From Photobacterium chitinilyticum (lineage in GTDB: Bacteria; Pseudomonadota; Gammaproteobacteria; Enterobacterales; Vibrionaceae), in assembly GCF_004104355.1 (NCBI RefSeq), contig NZ_RJLM01000003.1, positions 413,789-477,788 of the forward strand: a stretch of 64,000 nucleotides of DNA, given 5' to 3'. How positions within the stretch are numbered: position 1 is the first letter of the stretch; every line of letters starts with the position of its first letter. Below, piece after piece: positions 38,367 to 47,735 of the stretch. A program made the translations under genes and the position numbers. The notes below the pieces were generated by a model. That model ran no database searches. It was given only the letters and a program-made list of their open reading frames with translations, and was not told where the DNA came from.

Positions 38367-38738
38367 ATGAGCACTTTAAAATCAGTAGCGAAAAATATAG
38401 TAAAAGAAGAAAAACTACATAACATCTGGTTAGCGGGGCTAGGTGCCTATACAAAAAGCGCTGGAGAAGTAAACCAGTTATCAGACAAAAGCAAAGTCTT
38501 ATTTGATGAACTGGTTGAACGTGGTCGTTCTGTTGAATCAGAAGTGAAAGAACGTGTACATACTGAACACACTCACGCCTCAGTTGAGATCGAAGAGCGA
38601 GTGCACCATTTGCTACAAAATTTTGTTGGTTTAGACAATAAGCGACTAGACCATATTGATGACAAAATCGATCTACTTACGGAAAATATTGAAACGTTAT
38701 TAGCTAATAGACAAGAAAAAACAAAGCCAGAAGCATGA
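38367..38738 (+). CDS. Phasin family (PhaF/PhaI-like) protein
   Basis: 123 residues, mostly helical and charged. The N-terminal half, HNIWLAGLGAYTKSAGEVNQL and LFDELVERGRSVE, is the hallmark of polyhydroxyalkanoate-granule phasins; the C-terminal half is a predicted coiled coil (VEIEERVHHLL ... LDHIDDKIDLLTENIETLL). Such proteins coat storage granules, but close relatives occur without a PHA operon. No PHA synthase is in this window. A 29-codon basic frame follows. Confidence 0.8.
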   Translation: MSTLKSVAKNIVKEEKLHNIWLAGLGAYTKSAGEVNQLSDKSKVLFDELVERGRSVESEVKERVHTEHTHASVEIEERVHHLLQNFVGLDNKRLDHIDDKIDLLTENIETLLANRQEKTKPEA

Positions 38739-38795
38739 TAGCTATCGACAATGGATGAGTTCGATAATTGAAACACTCTTAGAAAAGGATTTTTC

Positions 38796-38885
38796 ATGAG
38801 TGATAAGAAGATACCAAAAAAGGTTTATCGATTGATACAACGTCTTCTCAAGAAGCATAAGAAAAAAGGCAATAATCACGATTAA
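38796..38885 (+). CDS. Possible 29-residue basic small protein
   Basis: ATG follows AAAGGAT at a proper distance, and the 29 codons encode MSDKKIPKKVYRLIQRLLKK and a short basic tail with four more Lys, ending in HD. Eleven of 29 residues are Lys and two Arg; the middle part is an amphipathic helix. It starts 58 bases after the phasin stop on the same strand and is followed by a strong hairpin, so it may share the phasin transcript. I know no relative. Real coding is plausible, not proven. Confidence 0.5.
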   Translation: MSDKKIPKKVYRLIQRLLKKHKKKGNNHD

Positions 38886-38903
38886 ACGTATACCTCAAGA
38901 ACT

Positions 38904-38937
38904 AGATACACAAGCTGCTGAAGCAGCCTGTGTATCT
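38904..38937. terminator. Strong hairpin between phasin unit and chemoreceptor gene
   Basis: AGATACACA / TGTGTATCT outer stem with an inner GCTGCT / AGCAGC stem, 30 of 34 bases paired. No T tract follows; it lies between convergent genes. Confidence 0.65.
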
Positions 38938-38980
38938 ATTCAAGAATATACACTCATATTCACACGAGTTCAGCGTATAG

Positions 38981-40789
38981 CTAAGACAAGTTAAATTTGG
39001 CCATGTGGAAATTAACCTCGTCCTTGCATTTAAAAAGCTGACTGGTGGTTTTGGCTAGTTGCTCGGCAGTATCAGATGACCGTCGGGTAATATCGACAAT
39101 TACCTGCATACTTTCGGAGAACGACTCGGCCGTCACATTTTGCTCTACCGAGGCAGTAGACAGGTTACCAGCCTGTTCAGCAACATTGTTGACCAGATCT
39201 GATACTGCCGTCAGGTTGGAACCAATATCGTCAACCTGCTGACGGGATGACAACACCGACTGCTGACTCTGGTTCATGGCACAGACAGCCTTACCTGCAT
39301 CATGTCGCAGAGCCTCAATAATAGAGTGAATTTCCCGTGTCGATGACTGAGTACGCTGAGCCAGAAGCCTCACCTCGTCGGCTACCACAGCAAACCCACG
39401 CCCTTGCTCGCCAGCCCGTGCAGCCTCGATTGCCGCGTTCAATGCCAACAGGTTAGTCTGATCTGAAATGCTGCTGATCACCTCAAGAACCGAGCTAATG
39501 TTCTCCGTCCCCTGCGCCAGGTGCCCGACAACCTCGGCAGCATCAGACATATTGCTATCCAGCTGGCGAATATCTGAAATAGCAACATCCGTTACCTGAT
39601 TACAGTGTTCGATTAACTGCTGACTTTGATTAGCACTGTCGGCAACCTCGACCACGCTATTGCTGATTTCTGCCATTGTGGCTGTCAGTTGGGTCATGGC
39701 TGCTGCCATCTGTTCGGACTCTGCCAACTGCTGTTGCGCACCGCTACTATTTCCCTCGGCAATAGTGTCCATTTCCGCAGTTACCGTATTGAGCAACTCG
39801 AGGTTCTGGCCAATATCTCCAACCATATGGCGAAGCGAGTTCGTCATATGGTTTATGGCCTGCGACAAACTTGCCAGCTCATCACGTGCATCAGAAGAAA
39901 GCTGATGATATAGCTCTCCCCCCGCCAGTTTCTCGACAATACAAATGGTGGATTTGATCGGCTTTATCACCGAGCGAGTGAGCACCAGGCCAATAACAAG
40001 GCTGGCTATTACCGCCGACAAACATACGACAAAGCCGACCCAAGTACTCAACTGTTTATCCTGTGCCATTTTCAGCTCAACATTAGCCACCAGCGTCTTA
40101 GCACTATCACGGACATCCATCGCAGCCTGCAGCATAAGATCTCGCGTTTCGACGGAAGCTTTCACCAAGCTACTAACTTGATTGAGTTTACTACGATAAG
40201 CCGCAATCTCTGAAGGCTCCACATAGTGTGACCACAGACCTAAGCTTGCTTCCCATGGTTCAAGCTGGGACAGTTCCAGGGACAGCTCAGTCTGAGTACG
40301 CCCCTGCTCAAGGCGAACAAGTAGCAACTGGGCCGAATCAGCCAGATATTGACCTGACCACCTCTGCTCTGTCTCGGCCATCTGTCTGATCAGTGCCTGG
40401 ATTGTCGTAACTTGCTGGTGGAATTTACCGAACTCTTGACCGTACCTTATGCTGGCGACTTCAAACCTCTCTGCCAACGGGCGATCATGACTCGAATTAA
40501 AAAGGTGTTTACTGGCCAAAAATTTATCGAGATTAACTTTATGCCATTTTTTAAATCGCTGAGCAAAAATTGGATCCCGGGTATTTAGATAACTATTTTC
40601 AAGCACCTGCAAACCAAAAACTTCACGAACACCTATATTGGCAACATTCAGCTGATTAATGCCATCCTCCGTGACTCGGCGGCTTCTCAGGCCTTCCCCA
40701 TAAACGAGCAGAAGCATCACAATAATAATTGCAAAACCTGCACCTAATCGTTTGCCGAAACTATATTGTTCTAAACGAAACATTTTCAC
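38981..40789 (-). CDS. Methyl-accepting chemotaxis protein
   Basis: 602 residues. A first membrane segment (about 14-30), a periplasmic helical bundle of about 215 residues, a second segment (about 248-270), a HAMP domain and the cytoplasmic signalling domain. The hairpin tip is [20 protein letters not shown] followed by [17 protein letters not shown], which contacts CheA and CheW. The sensor part is of the four-helix-bundle type with no recognised ligand. The start is GTG 40789 or ATG 40783; GGGG just upstream suits the second. It lies inside the region between the two arms of the glycosaminoglycan locus. Confidence 0.92.
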   Translation of the reverse strand: MKMFRLEQYSFGKRLGAGFAIIIVMLLLVYGEGLRSRRVTEDGINQLNVANIGVREVFGLQVLENSYLNTRDPIFAQRFKKWHKVNLDKFLASKHLFNSSHDRPLAERFEVASIRYGQEFGKFHQQVTTIQALIRQMAETEQRWSGQYLADSAQLLLVRLEQGRTQTELSLELSQLEPWEASLGLWSHYVEPSEIAAYRSKLNQVSSLVKASVETRDLMLQAAMDVRDSAKTLVANVELKMAQDKQLSTWVGFVVCLSAVIASLVIGLVLTRSVIKPIKSTICIVEKLAGGELYHQLSSDARDELASLSQAINHMTNSLRHMVGDIGQNLELLNTVTAEMDTIAEGNSSGAQQQLAESEQMAAAMTQLTATMAEISNSVVEVADSANQSQQLIEHCNQVTDVAISDIRQLDSNMSDAAEVVGHLAQGTENISSVLEVISSISDQTNLLALNAAIEAARAGEQGRGFAVVADEVRLLAQRTQSSTREIHSIIEALRHDAGKAVCAMNQSQQSVLSSRQQVDDIGSNLTAVSDLVNNVAEQAGNLSTASVEQNVTAESFSESMQVIVDITRRSSDTAEQLAKTTSQLFKCKDEVNFHMAKFNLS

Positions 40790-40886
40790 CCCAATATATA
40801 ATCACGCAGTAATAAATCTGGTCAATCAAGTGGTCACCACTTATTATAAAGTCGACCAAACCTTGAGATAAGAAGAGACTACTTCA

Positions 40887-41408
40887 CTAAATCCGTATCT
40901 GTTCGAGAGATTTCCTATCGCTATAAAGTCGGTATAAGGTAACGGCATTCATACTCGCACTACAGGCTTCAAGCAGGGTTCCACCAACCGAACCCAGGGC
41001 AATATTATTGCCCAACCACAAGAGTGAACCTGTCAGCAACCCCAAGCGAAGCCTTATACCGTCAAGCATAAAAAGCGAATAAGTACCGACACATATACCC
41101 ATGACGCCAAGTGCTTCACTCAATCGCTGGATTGAAAAAGCACCAGCAATGCTAAACAGCATGAAGGTCATCATCACCCACCGCGATCGAACCTTTATAG
41201 TAATTAAGTTTCTCACCATAGAAACGATCGCGCAAAATGCTGACGAGGAAGAGTTCAATAATAAAAAGTGCATCGCATTCACAAGGCATAATACTGCCAT
41301 CCACAATTTCAGCTTAATATCTTGTTTCTGGTAAAACGCAAACAAACCGATAGCGAAGCTCAGAAAACCAAGTGATTGCGCGAGAAAATATACTGATTGT
41401 TCAGACAT
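40887..41408 (-). CDS. YgjV-like inner membrane protein
   Basis: 173 residues with about six hydrophobic segments and the start QSLGFLSFAIGLFAFYQKQD, as in the YgjV family of bacterial inner membrane proteins of unknown function. The glycine and asparagine pattern GSLLWLGNNIALGSVGGTLLEA is also family-like. Its ribosome site is weak. It lies just after the terminator of the large aga-kdu operon and is not expected to be part of it. Confidence 0.75.
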   Translation of the reverse strand: MSEQSVYFLAQSLGFLSFAIGLFAFYQKQDIKLKLWMAVLCLVNAMHFLLLNSSSSAFCAIVSMVRNLITIKVRSRWVMMTFMLFSIAGAFSIQRLSEALGVMGICVGTYSLFMLDGIRLRLGLLTGSLLWLGNNIALGSVGGTLLEACSASMNAVTLYRLYSDRKSLEQIRI

Positions 41409-41430
41409 AAATTAAGACATTTTCACATAA

Positions 41431-41476
41431 TAAAAAAGCCTCTCTTTATCTTGAGCCGAAAACTAAAAGAGAGGCT
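41431..41476 (-). terminator. Terminator of the agaR-kbaZ-...-GH105 operon
   Basis: On the minus strand AGCCTCTCTTT / AAAGAGAGGCT form an 11-bp stem with an 18-base loop, followed by six T. Confidence 0.88.
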
Positions 41477-41547
41477 AATAACAATAAAGTCAGAGTTCAT
41501 TAGGTATAAAGCACTCAGTTTAATACAGAGTTCACTATGCCCATTTA

Positions 41548-42627
41548 TTATTCGACCAAGTTAGCAACTTCAATTGCTGCCAACATAAAAGCTCCGGCAC
41601 CGTAGTCTATATTGTGCTCAAACTTTACGTCGCGAGGATTAAAGGCGGGAAGCTGTACCCACCCCATCATGCCGTTATCGTGAATACAGCCTTGTAATGC
41701 CTGCCAGGCTTTCTCGACAACTGGCAGATAGATGTCACGATCAAGCTGACCGTTATTTATTCCCCATGCCAAGCCATAGCAGAATAGCGAGGTTGCACTG
41801 CTCTCCGGAGCCGGGAAGCTTTCCGGATCGAGCAGGCTAGTACGCCAAAAGCCGTCATCTTGCTGATATTTGATCACTTCGGCAGCAAGGTTATTGAACA
41901 ATTCAAGATAACGGCTGCGCTCGGTATAATCCTCGGGCATACGTGCCATCAGACGCGGTACCGAAGCCAGCATCCAGCCGATACCGCGCGACCAGAACAC
42001 CTTCTCGCCGTTAGCTTCGCGAAACTCTGCCCCACCGTCACCGAACTCATCACGGTACTTCTGGCCAAGCTCAGTTGGCATATAACGGTAGTCACGGTAA
42101 AACAGGCCCGTTTCAGGATCGTAGAGATGATCAATCGCGTCCCAGAATGCCGTATTCATGTAATCGAGGTACTTGCGCTCGCCGGTCACTTTTGACAAAG
42201 CCGCAAAGGCAGGTGGTGCCATAAACAGTGAGTCCACCCACCACCAGTCGCGATGGCCAGGTTTCGGCTCATCAAGCATAACATCGAACGCCTTAACGGT
42301 CGGCTCCAACGCTTCAGGGATGTTTATGGTTGGGTAGACATCCAAATACGCCTGGGTACAGACATGGTCATCAGCAAAACGCGGAAATGCACCGGTCCGA
42401 AAACCAGTATGCAGCGCGTAATTCATCACCCCGTCAAGGTATTCATTATCGTCAGTTGCCATCCATGCAGCAGAGGCACAAGACCAGAATACGCCGCGTT
42501 CCCAGTCCGTATCCTTGATAAAACGAGTCGCGCCACTGCGGCGAATCACAGAGCGAGTCTGATTCGCGGCTTGGTAGCGATAGACACGTTTTAGCTGCTT
42601 TAGTATATGTTCTTTCGTCAATGTCAT
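41548..42627 (-). CDS. GH105 family unsaturated uronyl hydrolase
   Basis: 359 residues without signal peptide, so cytoplasmic. The helical barrel shows the family signs DWERGVFWSC near residue 42, the catalytic Asp in WWWVDSLFMAPPAF (about residue 131) and FWSRGIGWMLASVPRL. Such enzymes hydrate the double bond of the unsaturated uronate left by a lyase and so release it from the sugar it is linked to. GH105 is best known for rhamnogalacturonan disaccharides; here the context (PL8 lyase, GalNAc genes, KduI/KduD) points to unsaturated chondroitin or hyaluronan disaccharides, possibly as phosphorylated forms made by the PTS. It is the last gene of the large operon. Confidence 0.88.
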   Translation of the reverse strand: MTLTKEHILKQLKRVYRYQAANQTRSVIRRSGATRFIKDTDWERGVFWSCASAAWMATDDNEYLDGVMNYALHTGFRTGAFPRFADDHVCTQAYLDVYPTINIPEALEPTVKAFDVMLDEPKPGHRDWWWVDSLFMAPPAFAALSKVTGERKYLDYMNTAFWDAIDHLYDPETGLFYRDYRYMPTELGQKYRDEFGDGGAEFREANGEKVFWSRGIGWMLASVPRLMARMPEDYTERSRYLELFNNLAAEVIKYQQDDGFWRTSLLDPESFPAPESSATSLFCYGLAWGINNGQLDRDIYLPVVEKAWQALQGCIHDNGMMGWVQLPAFNPRDVKFEHNIDYGAGAFMLAAIEVANLVE

Positions 42628-42638
42628 GTCATCACCTA

Positions 42639-43403
42639 TTAGCGAGCCAACCAGCCACCGTCAACAGCAAGGGTGTAACCCGTTACGTAATCTGAAGCCG
42701 GAGAAGCCAGGAAGATAACAGGACCGGCCATATCTGCTGGCAGCCCCCAGCGACCAGCAGGAATCCGCTCCAGAATGGCCTTGTTGCGCTCTTGGTCTTC
42801 ACGCAGCGCCTGTGTGTTATTGGTTGCCATATAACCCGGGGCGATAGCGTTCACAGTAATATTGTGTGGGGACAGTTCGGTGGCCAGTGCACGGGTAATA
42901 CCCATGACCGCAGACTTGGATGCAGTGTAGGAAATAACACGGATACCGCCTTGGAAAGACAGCATAGAAGCAATATTAATGATCTTGCCGCCATTGCCTT
43001 GCGCAATAAAGTGTTTAGCAACAGCTTGAGACAGGAAGACAACCGCTTTTTGATTAATGGCGATAACGTCGTCCCAGTTATCATCGGAGAAATCCAGCAG
43101 GTCTTCACGACGGATAATACCGGCATTGTTTACCAGAATGTCAACACGCCCCATCTCAGTCACCGCCTGGTCAACCAGTGCAGTCAGTGCTTTTTTGTTC
43201 GAGTCATCGATAAGGTTGGCAGTGATGTAGTGGAACTTCCGGCCCAGCGCTTCGACTTTCTCGCGCGTTTCTTCAGCAGGGACATAACCGATACCCAGAA
43301 TGTCAGCACCAGCCTCTGCCAGACCAACCGCCATGCCTTGGCCAAGTCCTGTATCACAACCTGTAACGATGGCAACTTTGCCTGATAAATCAAACATATT
43401 CAT
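42639..43403 (-). CDS. kduD: 2-keto-3-deoxygluconate (5-keto) oxidoreductase, SDR family
   Basis: 254 residues, nearly the same as E. coli KduD over long blocks such as GKVAIVTGCDTGLGQGMA, AKHFIAQGNGGKIINIASML and NAIAPGYMATNNTQ. The nucleotide-binding glycine motif is TGxxxGxG, and the catalytic Tyr-Lys pair is in SYTASKSAV. It reduces 2,5-diketo-3-deoxygluconate, the KduI product, to KDG. The ATG at 43403 has AGGAA seven bases upstream. A long inverted repeat separates it from kduI. Confidence 0.95.
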   Translation of the reverse strand: MNMFDLSGKVAIVTGCDTGLGQGMAVGLAEAGADILGIGYVPAEETREKVEALGRKFHYITANLIDDSNKKALTALVDQAVTEMGRVDILVNNAGIIRREDLLDFSDDNWDDVIAINQKAVVFLSQAVAKHFIAQGNGGKIINIASMLSFQGGIRVISYTASKSAVMGITRALATELSPHNITVNAIAPGYMATNNTQALREDQERNKAILERIPAGRWGLPADMAGPVIFLASPASDYVTGYTLAVDGGWLAR

Positions 43404-43426
43404 TTGGAATTCCTAGTTAAAAAGGC

Positions 43427-43480
43427 TGCGGTATGGCAGGCAGTGGACGAATCTGTTTTCGAGCCTTTTGCCATACCGCA
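43427..43480 (-). repeat. 12-bp perfect inverted repeat between kduI and kduD
   Basis: TGCGGTATGGCA (43427-43438) and TGCCATACCGCA (43469-43480) form a perfect 12-bp stem around a 30-base loop. On the minus strand, the direction of transcription, GCCTTTTTAAC follows the stem. It could be a partial terminator or an RNA-stabilising hairpin that sets different levels of kduI and kduD. Confidence 0.85.
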
Positions 43481-43495
43481 AATTGAGATAGAAGG

Positions 43496-44326
43496 TTATT
43501 TCAGATCGCTCATCGCGACATGGTCCATGTCATGGAAGGTCTGGTTTTCCCCCACCATGCTCCAGATGAAGGTGTAGGCTGCCGTACCCACGCCAGAGTG
43601 AATCGACCAGCTAGGGCTAATCACTGCTTGCTCGTTACGCATTACGATATGGCGTGTTTCCTGCGGCTCACCCATGTAATGGAAAACGATGTTGTCATCT
43701 TTCATGTTGAAGTACAGGTACACTTCCATACGACGCTCATGGGTATGGCAAGGCATGGTGTTCCACAGGCTGCCTGGCGCTAACTCAGTCAACCCCATAA
43801 GCAGCTGGCAAGTTGGTAGTACTGCAGGATGAAGGTACTTATTGATGGTACGTACGTTGCAGTTTTCCTGGCTACCTAGCGTTTCGGGGGACGCATCTTC
43901 ACGCGTGATCTTGCGCGTCGGATACGTCATGTGGGCTGGTGCACTGTTTACATAGAAACGTGCGGGCTTTTCTGCCGACACACTTTCAAACTTAACGTCT
44001 TTGGCACCCTTACCGACATAAATCGCTTCGCGAGTACCGATCTCATAGGTTTCGCCATCAACAATCACCAGACCCGGTTCACCGATATTGATAGCACCTA
44101 GTTCACGGCGCTCCAGAAAGAAATCAACGCCAATTTCCTTGCCGCCTTCAAGCGTCAGTGCTTCAGTTGCCGGTACCGCGCCACCGACGATAATGCGGTC
44201 AATATGGCTGTAGGTCAGATTGATCTGACCAGCCTGAAACATGCCTTCAATCAGAAACTGCTCGCGTAGCCCGGCAGTATCAAGTTGCTTGGCATGTGCA
44301 CTGTGAATTGGTTGACGAATTTCCAT
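43496..44326 (-). CDS. kduI: 5-keto-4-deoxyuronate isomerase
   Basis: 276 residues from the ATG at 44326, which has AGAGG seven bases upstream; the ATG at 44344 would place that site inside the gene. It aligns along its length with E. coli Kdu[34 protein letters not shown]. The zinc-binding block is [13 protein letters not shown], and [12 protein letters not shown] holds the last ligand histidine. It converts the linear unsaturated uronate (DKI) to 2,5-diketo-3-deoxygluconate for KduD. Its presence with GH105 and PL8 defines the uronate branch. Confidence 0.96.
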   Translation of the reverse strand: MEIRQPIHSAHAKQLDTAGLREQFLIEGMFQAGQINLTYSHIDRIIVGGAVPATEALTLEGGKEIGVDFFLERRELGAINIGEPGLVIVDGETYEIGTREAIYVGKGAKDVKFESVSAEKPARFYVNSAPAHMTYPTRKITREDASPETLGSQENCNVRTINKYLHPAVLPTCQLLMGLTELAPGSLWNTMPCHTHERRMEVYLYFNMKDDNIVFHYMGEPQETRHIVMRNEQAVISPSWSIHSGVGTAAYTFIWSMVGENQTFHDMDHVAMSDLK

Positions 44327-44366
44327 GTAAAACCTCTTATTCATTTGTTTGGCAAGGCAGACAGCG

Positions 44367-45527
44367 CTATTTGGTCGCTTCGGTTTGATAGGCCCACTCG
44401 CCTTTGATTAACGTGCCCTGCACCTGTAAATCTTCATTCATAATAGTGAGACTGGCTTCCATTCCCTTGGCGATACTGCCAAGACGGTGAGCAAGCCCCA
44501 AGTAATTAGCCGGGACAGACGATGCCATCTGCACCGCTTCCCATTCTGGGACATGGCTTTCGAAAACCATGTTTCGTAGCGCCTGATCCAAGCTACAGGT
44601 ACTGCCTGCCAGCGAGCCACAGGCCGTACGCGCTTCGCCGCCAGTGACGGTGATCATCTGTGCCCCTAGCTGATATTCGCCATCATCGAGACCACCGGCA
44701 CGCATACAGTCGGTGATCAGAGCAATACCCTGATAGCCTTTCATCCTGTAAGCGAGCTGCATCATCACCGGATTGACGTGAATCCCATCGGCAATCAGCT
44801 CGGCCAGCATGTCATGATAGAGAACGGCACCACAGCATCCCGGCTCACGGTGATGGAGGCCGCGCATACCGTTAAAAAGGTGAACCCCGCAGTCAGCACC
44901 GCGTTGAAATGCTTCGGTTACCTGATCGAAAGTCGCATCGGTATGAGCAACCGATGCTTTGATCTGGTGTTCGGCGAGCCAGCTAATCGCTTCCATCACT
45001 CCCGCGGCTTCCGGTGCCACTGCCGCACGAATCAATGAATCGCCAGCGACTTCATGAAGCTGCTCAAGCTCACGAATAGTGGGAGATTTCAAATAGACCG
45101 GAGGATGAGAACCGCGGTGAGGTTCGGTGAAATACGGCCCTTCCAGAAAACTCCCCAGTAACTCGGCACCCTGCTCTTGCGCTTGATCGGTAAAATAGCG
45201 AACCTGACGCAATGCACTAAGAATGTCATCCCACGGTGCCGTCACGGTCGTACCGACCCAGCCGACCACACCGGTTTGAGGCAGGGCATCGGCAATCGTC
45301 TGCAACGCTTCATCCGTGGCATCCATCACATCGGCACCCTGACGACCATGAATATGGATATCAATAAAGCCCGGCATCAAAGACTGACCTTCCAAACGGA
45401 TAACCGGGCAGTCTTTGGGAAGCTCCGTTGTTATCGCTTCGATTTTACCTTCGGCAATCATTACTGCGGTATCAGTCACAATGCCTTCGGGGGTAAACAC
45501 GCGATCGGCGAGTAAGGCGTAACGCAT
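44367..45527 (-). CDS. agaA: N-acetylgalactosamine-6-phosphate deacetylase
   Basis: 386 residues of the NagA/AgaA amidohydrolase family. Metal and catalytic residues are seen in [21 protein letters not shown], the SVAHTDATF histidine, HLFNGMRG and ITDCMRAGG. It removes acetate from GalNAc-6-phosphate (or GlcNAc-6-phosphate). The neighbours agaS, kbaZ and kbaY favour the galacto form; with hyaluronan as substrate the gluco form would be needed. The start lies two bases after the EIIA stop, so the two are translated together. Confidence 0.88.
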   Translation of the reverse strand: MRYALLADRVFTPEGIVTDTAVMIAEGKIEAITTELPKDCPVIRLEGQSLMPGFIDIHIHGRQGADVMDATDEALQTIADALPQTGVVGWVGTTVTAPWDDILSALRQVRYFTDQAQEQGAELLGSFLEGPYFTEPHRGSHPPVYLKSPTIRELEQLHEVAGDSLIRAAVAPEAAGVMEAISWLAEHQIKASVAHTDATFDQVTEAFQRGADCGVHLFNGMRGLHHREPGCCGAVLYHDMLAELIADGIHVNPVMMQLAYRMKGYQGIALITDCMRAGGLDDGEYQLGAQMITVTGGEARTACGSLAGSTCSLDQALRNMVFESHVPEWEAVQMASSVPANYLGLAHRLGSIAKGMEASLTIMNEDLQVQGTLIKGEWAYQTEATK

Positions 45528-45529
45528 AG

Positions 45530-45976
45530 TTATAGTCCGTCTTCACTTTCTTCAGCGACTGGTTCTGGTGCCATGACAGCTTCCAGCTCTTTACGCATGT
45601 CTTGCATGCAAGAAGCACCAATCTCCAATAACGTATTAACAAGCTCCTGCAGGCTGACACCGTCGCGCTCGAACGCCGCATTGGCAATCATTGGCAGGTT
45701 CGCTCCACCAATCAGTTCGATATTTTGCGTATCCATCATGATTGAGAGTGCGCGATTACATGGTGAACCACCTGGGATGTCAGTCAGAAAGAGTACCCCT
45801 TCCCCCGAGTCAACCTGTTGTGCAGCCTGGCGAAGCTGTACTTCTAGCTCTTCTGTCGACATTGACTCGACAAAATCAATAAACTCCATTTGGTCTTGTT
45901 CGCCCGCAATGGCCTGAACCGCTGACTGCATGCCTGATGCGAAATTAATATGACCCGAAACAACAATACCAATCAT
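45530..45976 (-). CDS. agaF: PTS EIIA component, mannose family
   Basis: 148 residues. The phosphorylated histidine is H9 in VVSGHINFASGM, and the family block FLTDIPGGSPCNRA follows near residue 65. It accepts phosphate from HPr and passes it to the EIIB. The last 15 residues are an acidic tail. It is the last of the four PTS genes, in the order EIIB, EIIC, EIID, EIIA, the order remembered for E. coli agaVWEF. An AAGGA site precedes the ATG. Confidence 0.9.
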   Translation of the reverse strand: MIGIVVSGHINFASGMQSAVQAIAGEQDQMEFIDFVESMSTEELEVQLRQAAQQVDSGEGVLFLTDIPGGSPCNRALSIMMDTQNIELIGGANLPMIANAAFERDGVSLQELVNTLLEIGASCMQDMRKELEAVMAPEPVAEESEDGL

Positions 45977-46034
45977 CTGAAAATCCTTGATATGGGGGGA
46001 ATATCTCCCCCCTGAACTATCGAAACCTAATTAC

Positions 46035-46928
46035 TTAAAAAATGCCGAGGAAGTGGCCGACAACACCGGCAGCAAGGGTTGAGAAAATCAACACCGGCGG
46101 TTTCGCCCAGAAGCCCGTCCCTTTCACCAGCTTGAGCATAAAGAACACCAATGCCAGCGGCAGAATGTTCGGCATCACCTTATCGAACAAGGCACTTTGC
46201 AGCTCAACGACCTTCCCTCCCAGTTCGAGCGAGGCCGTGGTCTGCACCCGAATGAAGGTAGCCGATAGCGCCCCGATAACAAAGATACCCATAATGTTGG
46301 CTGCTTTTGCCAGCTTCTCGGTAGCATCGCTCATGTTGACCATCGCGGCGGTACCCGCTTTGTAGCCCATGAACATCAGGCCAAAGTACACGGCAAAGTG
46401 AACAATCTGATATAGGAAGAAGAAAACAAACGGACCGGCAATTGAGCCTTCCATTGCAATCGATGCCCCTAGCGCCAATGTCAACGGCATCAAAGTCATG
46501 TGGTCAATCGCATCACCGATACCACCCGTTGGCCCCATCCCCGCCACTTTCATGACGTTGACAGTGGATGGCTTTTCTTTGTTCTCTTCCATTGCGATGG
46601 CAGTACCAAGCAAGAAAGTGAACAGTTTTGGACTCGCGTTGAAGAACTGAAGATGGTTCTTTAACGATTTAGCCAAGTCACGTTTGTTGTCGCCGTGGAT
46701 CTTTTTCAGTGCCGGAATGATGGAGTAAGCAAAACCACCTGCCTGCATACGTTCAAAGTTGAAGTTACCTTCCATGAACAGACCACGCAGCGCACAAATC
46801 CAAAGATCTTTTTTCGAGATCACTTTACGTGGTGTGGTGTCTTCGTATGAATCAATACCATCAACCAGACTTTCATGAACCTTGGTGTTTTTACCGGCTA
46901 AAGTGCCTGCTGTGATATCAGATGCCAT
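46035..46928 (-). CDS. agaE: PTS EIID component, mannose family
   Basis: 297 residues from the ATG at 46928, with GAGG upstream; the frame overlaps the EIIC stop by 11 bases, so the two are coupled. Family signs are GNFNFERMQAGGFAYSIIPAL and GPTGGIGDAIDHMTLMPL, then hydrophobic segments toward the C-terminus. With EIIC it forms the membrane channel of the permease. The substrate cannot be read from the sequence. Confidence 0.92.
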   Translation of the reverse strand: MASDITAGTLAGKNTKVHESLVDGIDSYEDTTPRKVISKKDLWICALRGLFMEGNFNFERMQAGGFAYSIIPALKKIHGDNKRDLAKSLKNHLQFFNASPKLFTFLLGTAIAMEENKEKPSTVNVMKVAGMGPTGGIGDAIDHMTLMPLTLALGASIAMEGSIAGPFVFFFLYQIVHFAVYFGLMFMGYKAGTAAMVNMSDATEKLAKAANIMGIFVIGALSATFIRVQTTASLELGGKVVELQSALFDKVMPNILPLALVFFMLKLVKGTGFWAKPPVLIFSTLAAGVVGHFLGIF

Positions 46929-47688
46929 CTTCAAATTCCTCTACTTGTTGATTGTTAGAATTTCCATTATTTCCACTGAAGAAGTAATACAAAGCTGCCG
47001 CTGAAGCCCCAAGGATTGCGACGGCCATGATTGGTAGTTTGAGGTAGGTTGTCATCACGAAACCGATGAAGAACACACCTGCCACTTCTTTTGACCACAT
47101 GATTTTAAGCAACATTGCGAAACCAATCGCCGGTACCATCTTGGCACCAATACCCAAGCCTTCTAGCAACACTTTCGGTGCGTTTTCGTCAATCCAGCTT
47201 GCTGCATGCTCACCAAAATAAACCGTTATGAAAGCAACTAGCGCATACATCAAAGAACGAAGCGATATGGTGGTAATCAAGAGCCGATCTATACCACTGG
47301 TATCAGCATTTTCAGCAAATCGGTCTGCTTTACCCATAGTGAATGAAGTAACAGCAAAGAAACCGATAACCAACATCTGCATCAGTACAGCAATCGGCAT
47401 ACCTACACCCATTGCGACTTCTGCTGATTGCCCTGTCATCACAGCAAAAGCAACGGCAGCAATCGTACCCATGGTGACATCTGGCGGCTGAGCACCAGCA
47501 TTAGGCACTAAACCTAACCAGGCCAATTCCAGAGTGGCACCGGCAATCAGACCAATTTGCATATCACCCATAATCAGGCCGACAACCGGGCCGGTAATGA
47601 GTGGACGGTGGATGTTCAACGCGACATCGTATTTATCGATACCACAGAAGAACGCCCATACAGCGACTAGCGCAGCTTCAAAAAACAT
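46918..47688 (-). CDS. agaW: PTS EIIC component, mannose family
   Basis: 256 residues, strongly hydrophobic with about seven segments. ITGPVVGLIMGDMQIGLIAG and GLVPNAGAQPPDVTMGTIAA are family blocks that shape the sugar path. AAAGGAA precedes the ATG. In the context of the lyase, GH105 and GalNAc genes the likely substrate is an unsaturated GAG disaccharide, with GalNAc itself the alternative. Confidence 0.92.
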   Translation of the reverse strand: MFFEAALVAVWAFFCGIDKYDVALNIHRPLITGPVVGLIMGDMQIGLIAGATLELAWLGLVPNAGAQPPDVTMGTIAAVAFAVMTGQSAEVAMGVGMPIAVLMQMLVIGFFAVTSFTMGKADRFAENADTSGIDRLLITTISLRSLMYALVAFITVYFGEHAASWIDENAPKVLLEGLGIGAKMVPAIGFAMLLKIMWSKEVAGVFFIGFVMTTYLKLPIMAVAILGASAAALYYFFSGNNGNSNNQQVEEFEDGI

Positions 47689-47735
47689 GATTTATTCCTT
47701 TGTTAAATCTCTGTTTATAGTGGGTATGACGCGGC

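Noticed and set aside
42792-43385. 197-codon plus-strand frame
   Set aside because: Antisense of kduD, which matches its family along its whole length.
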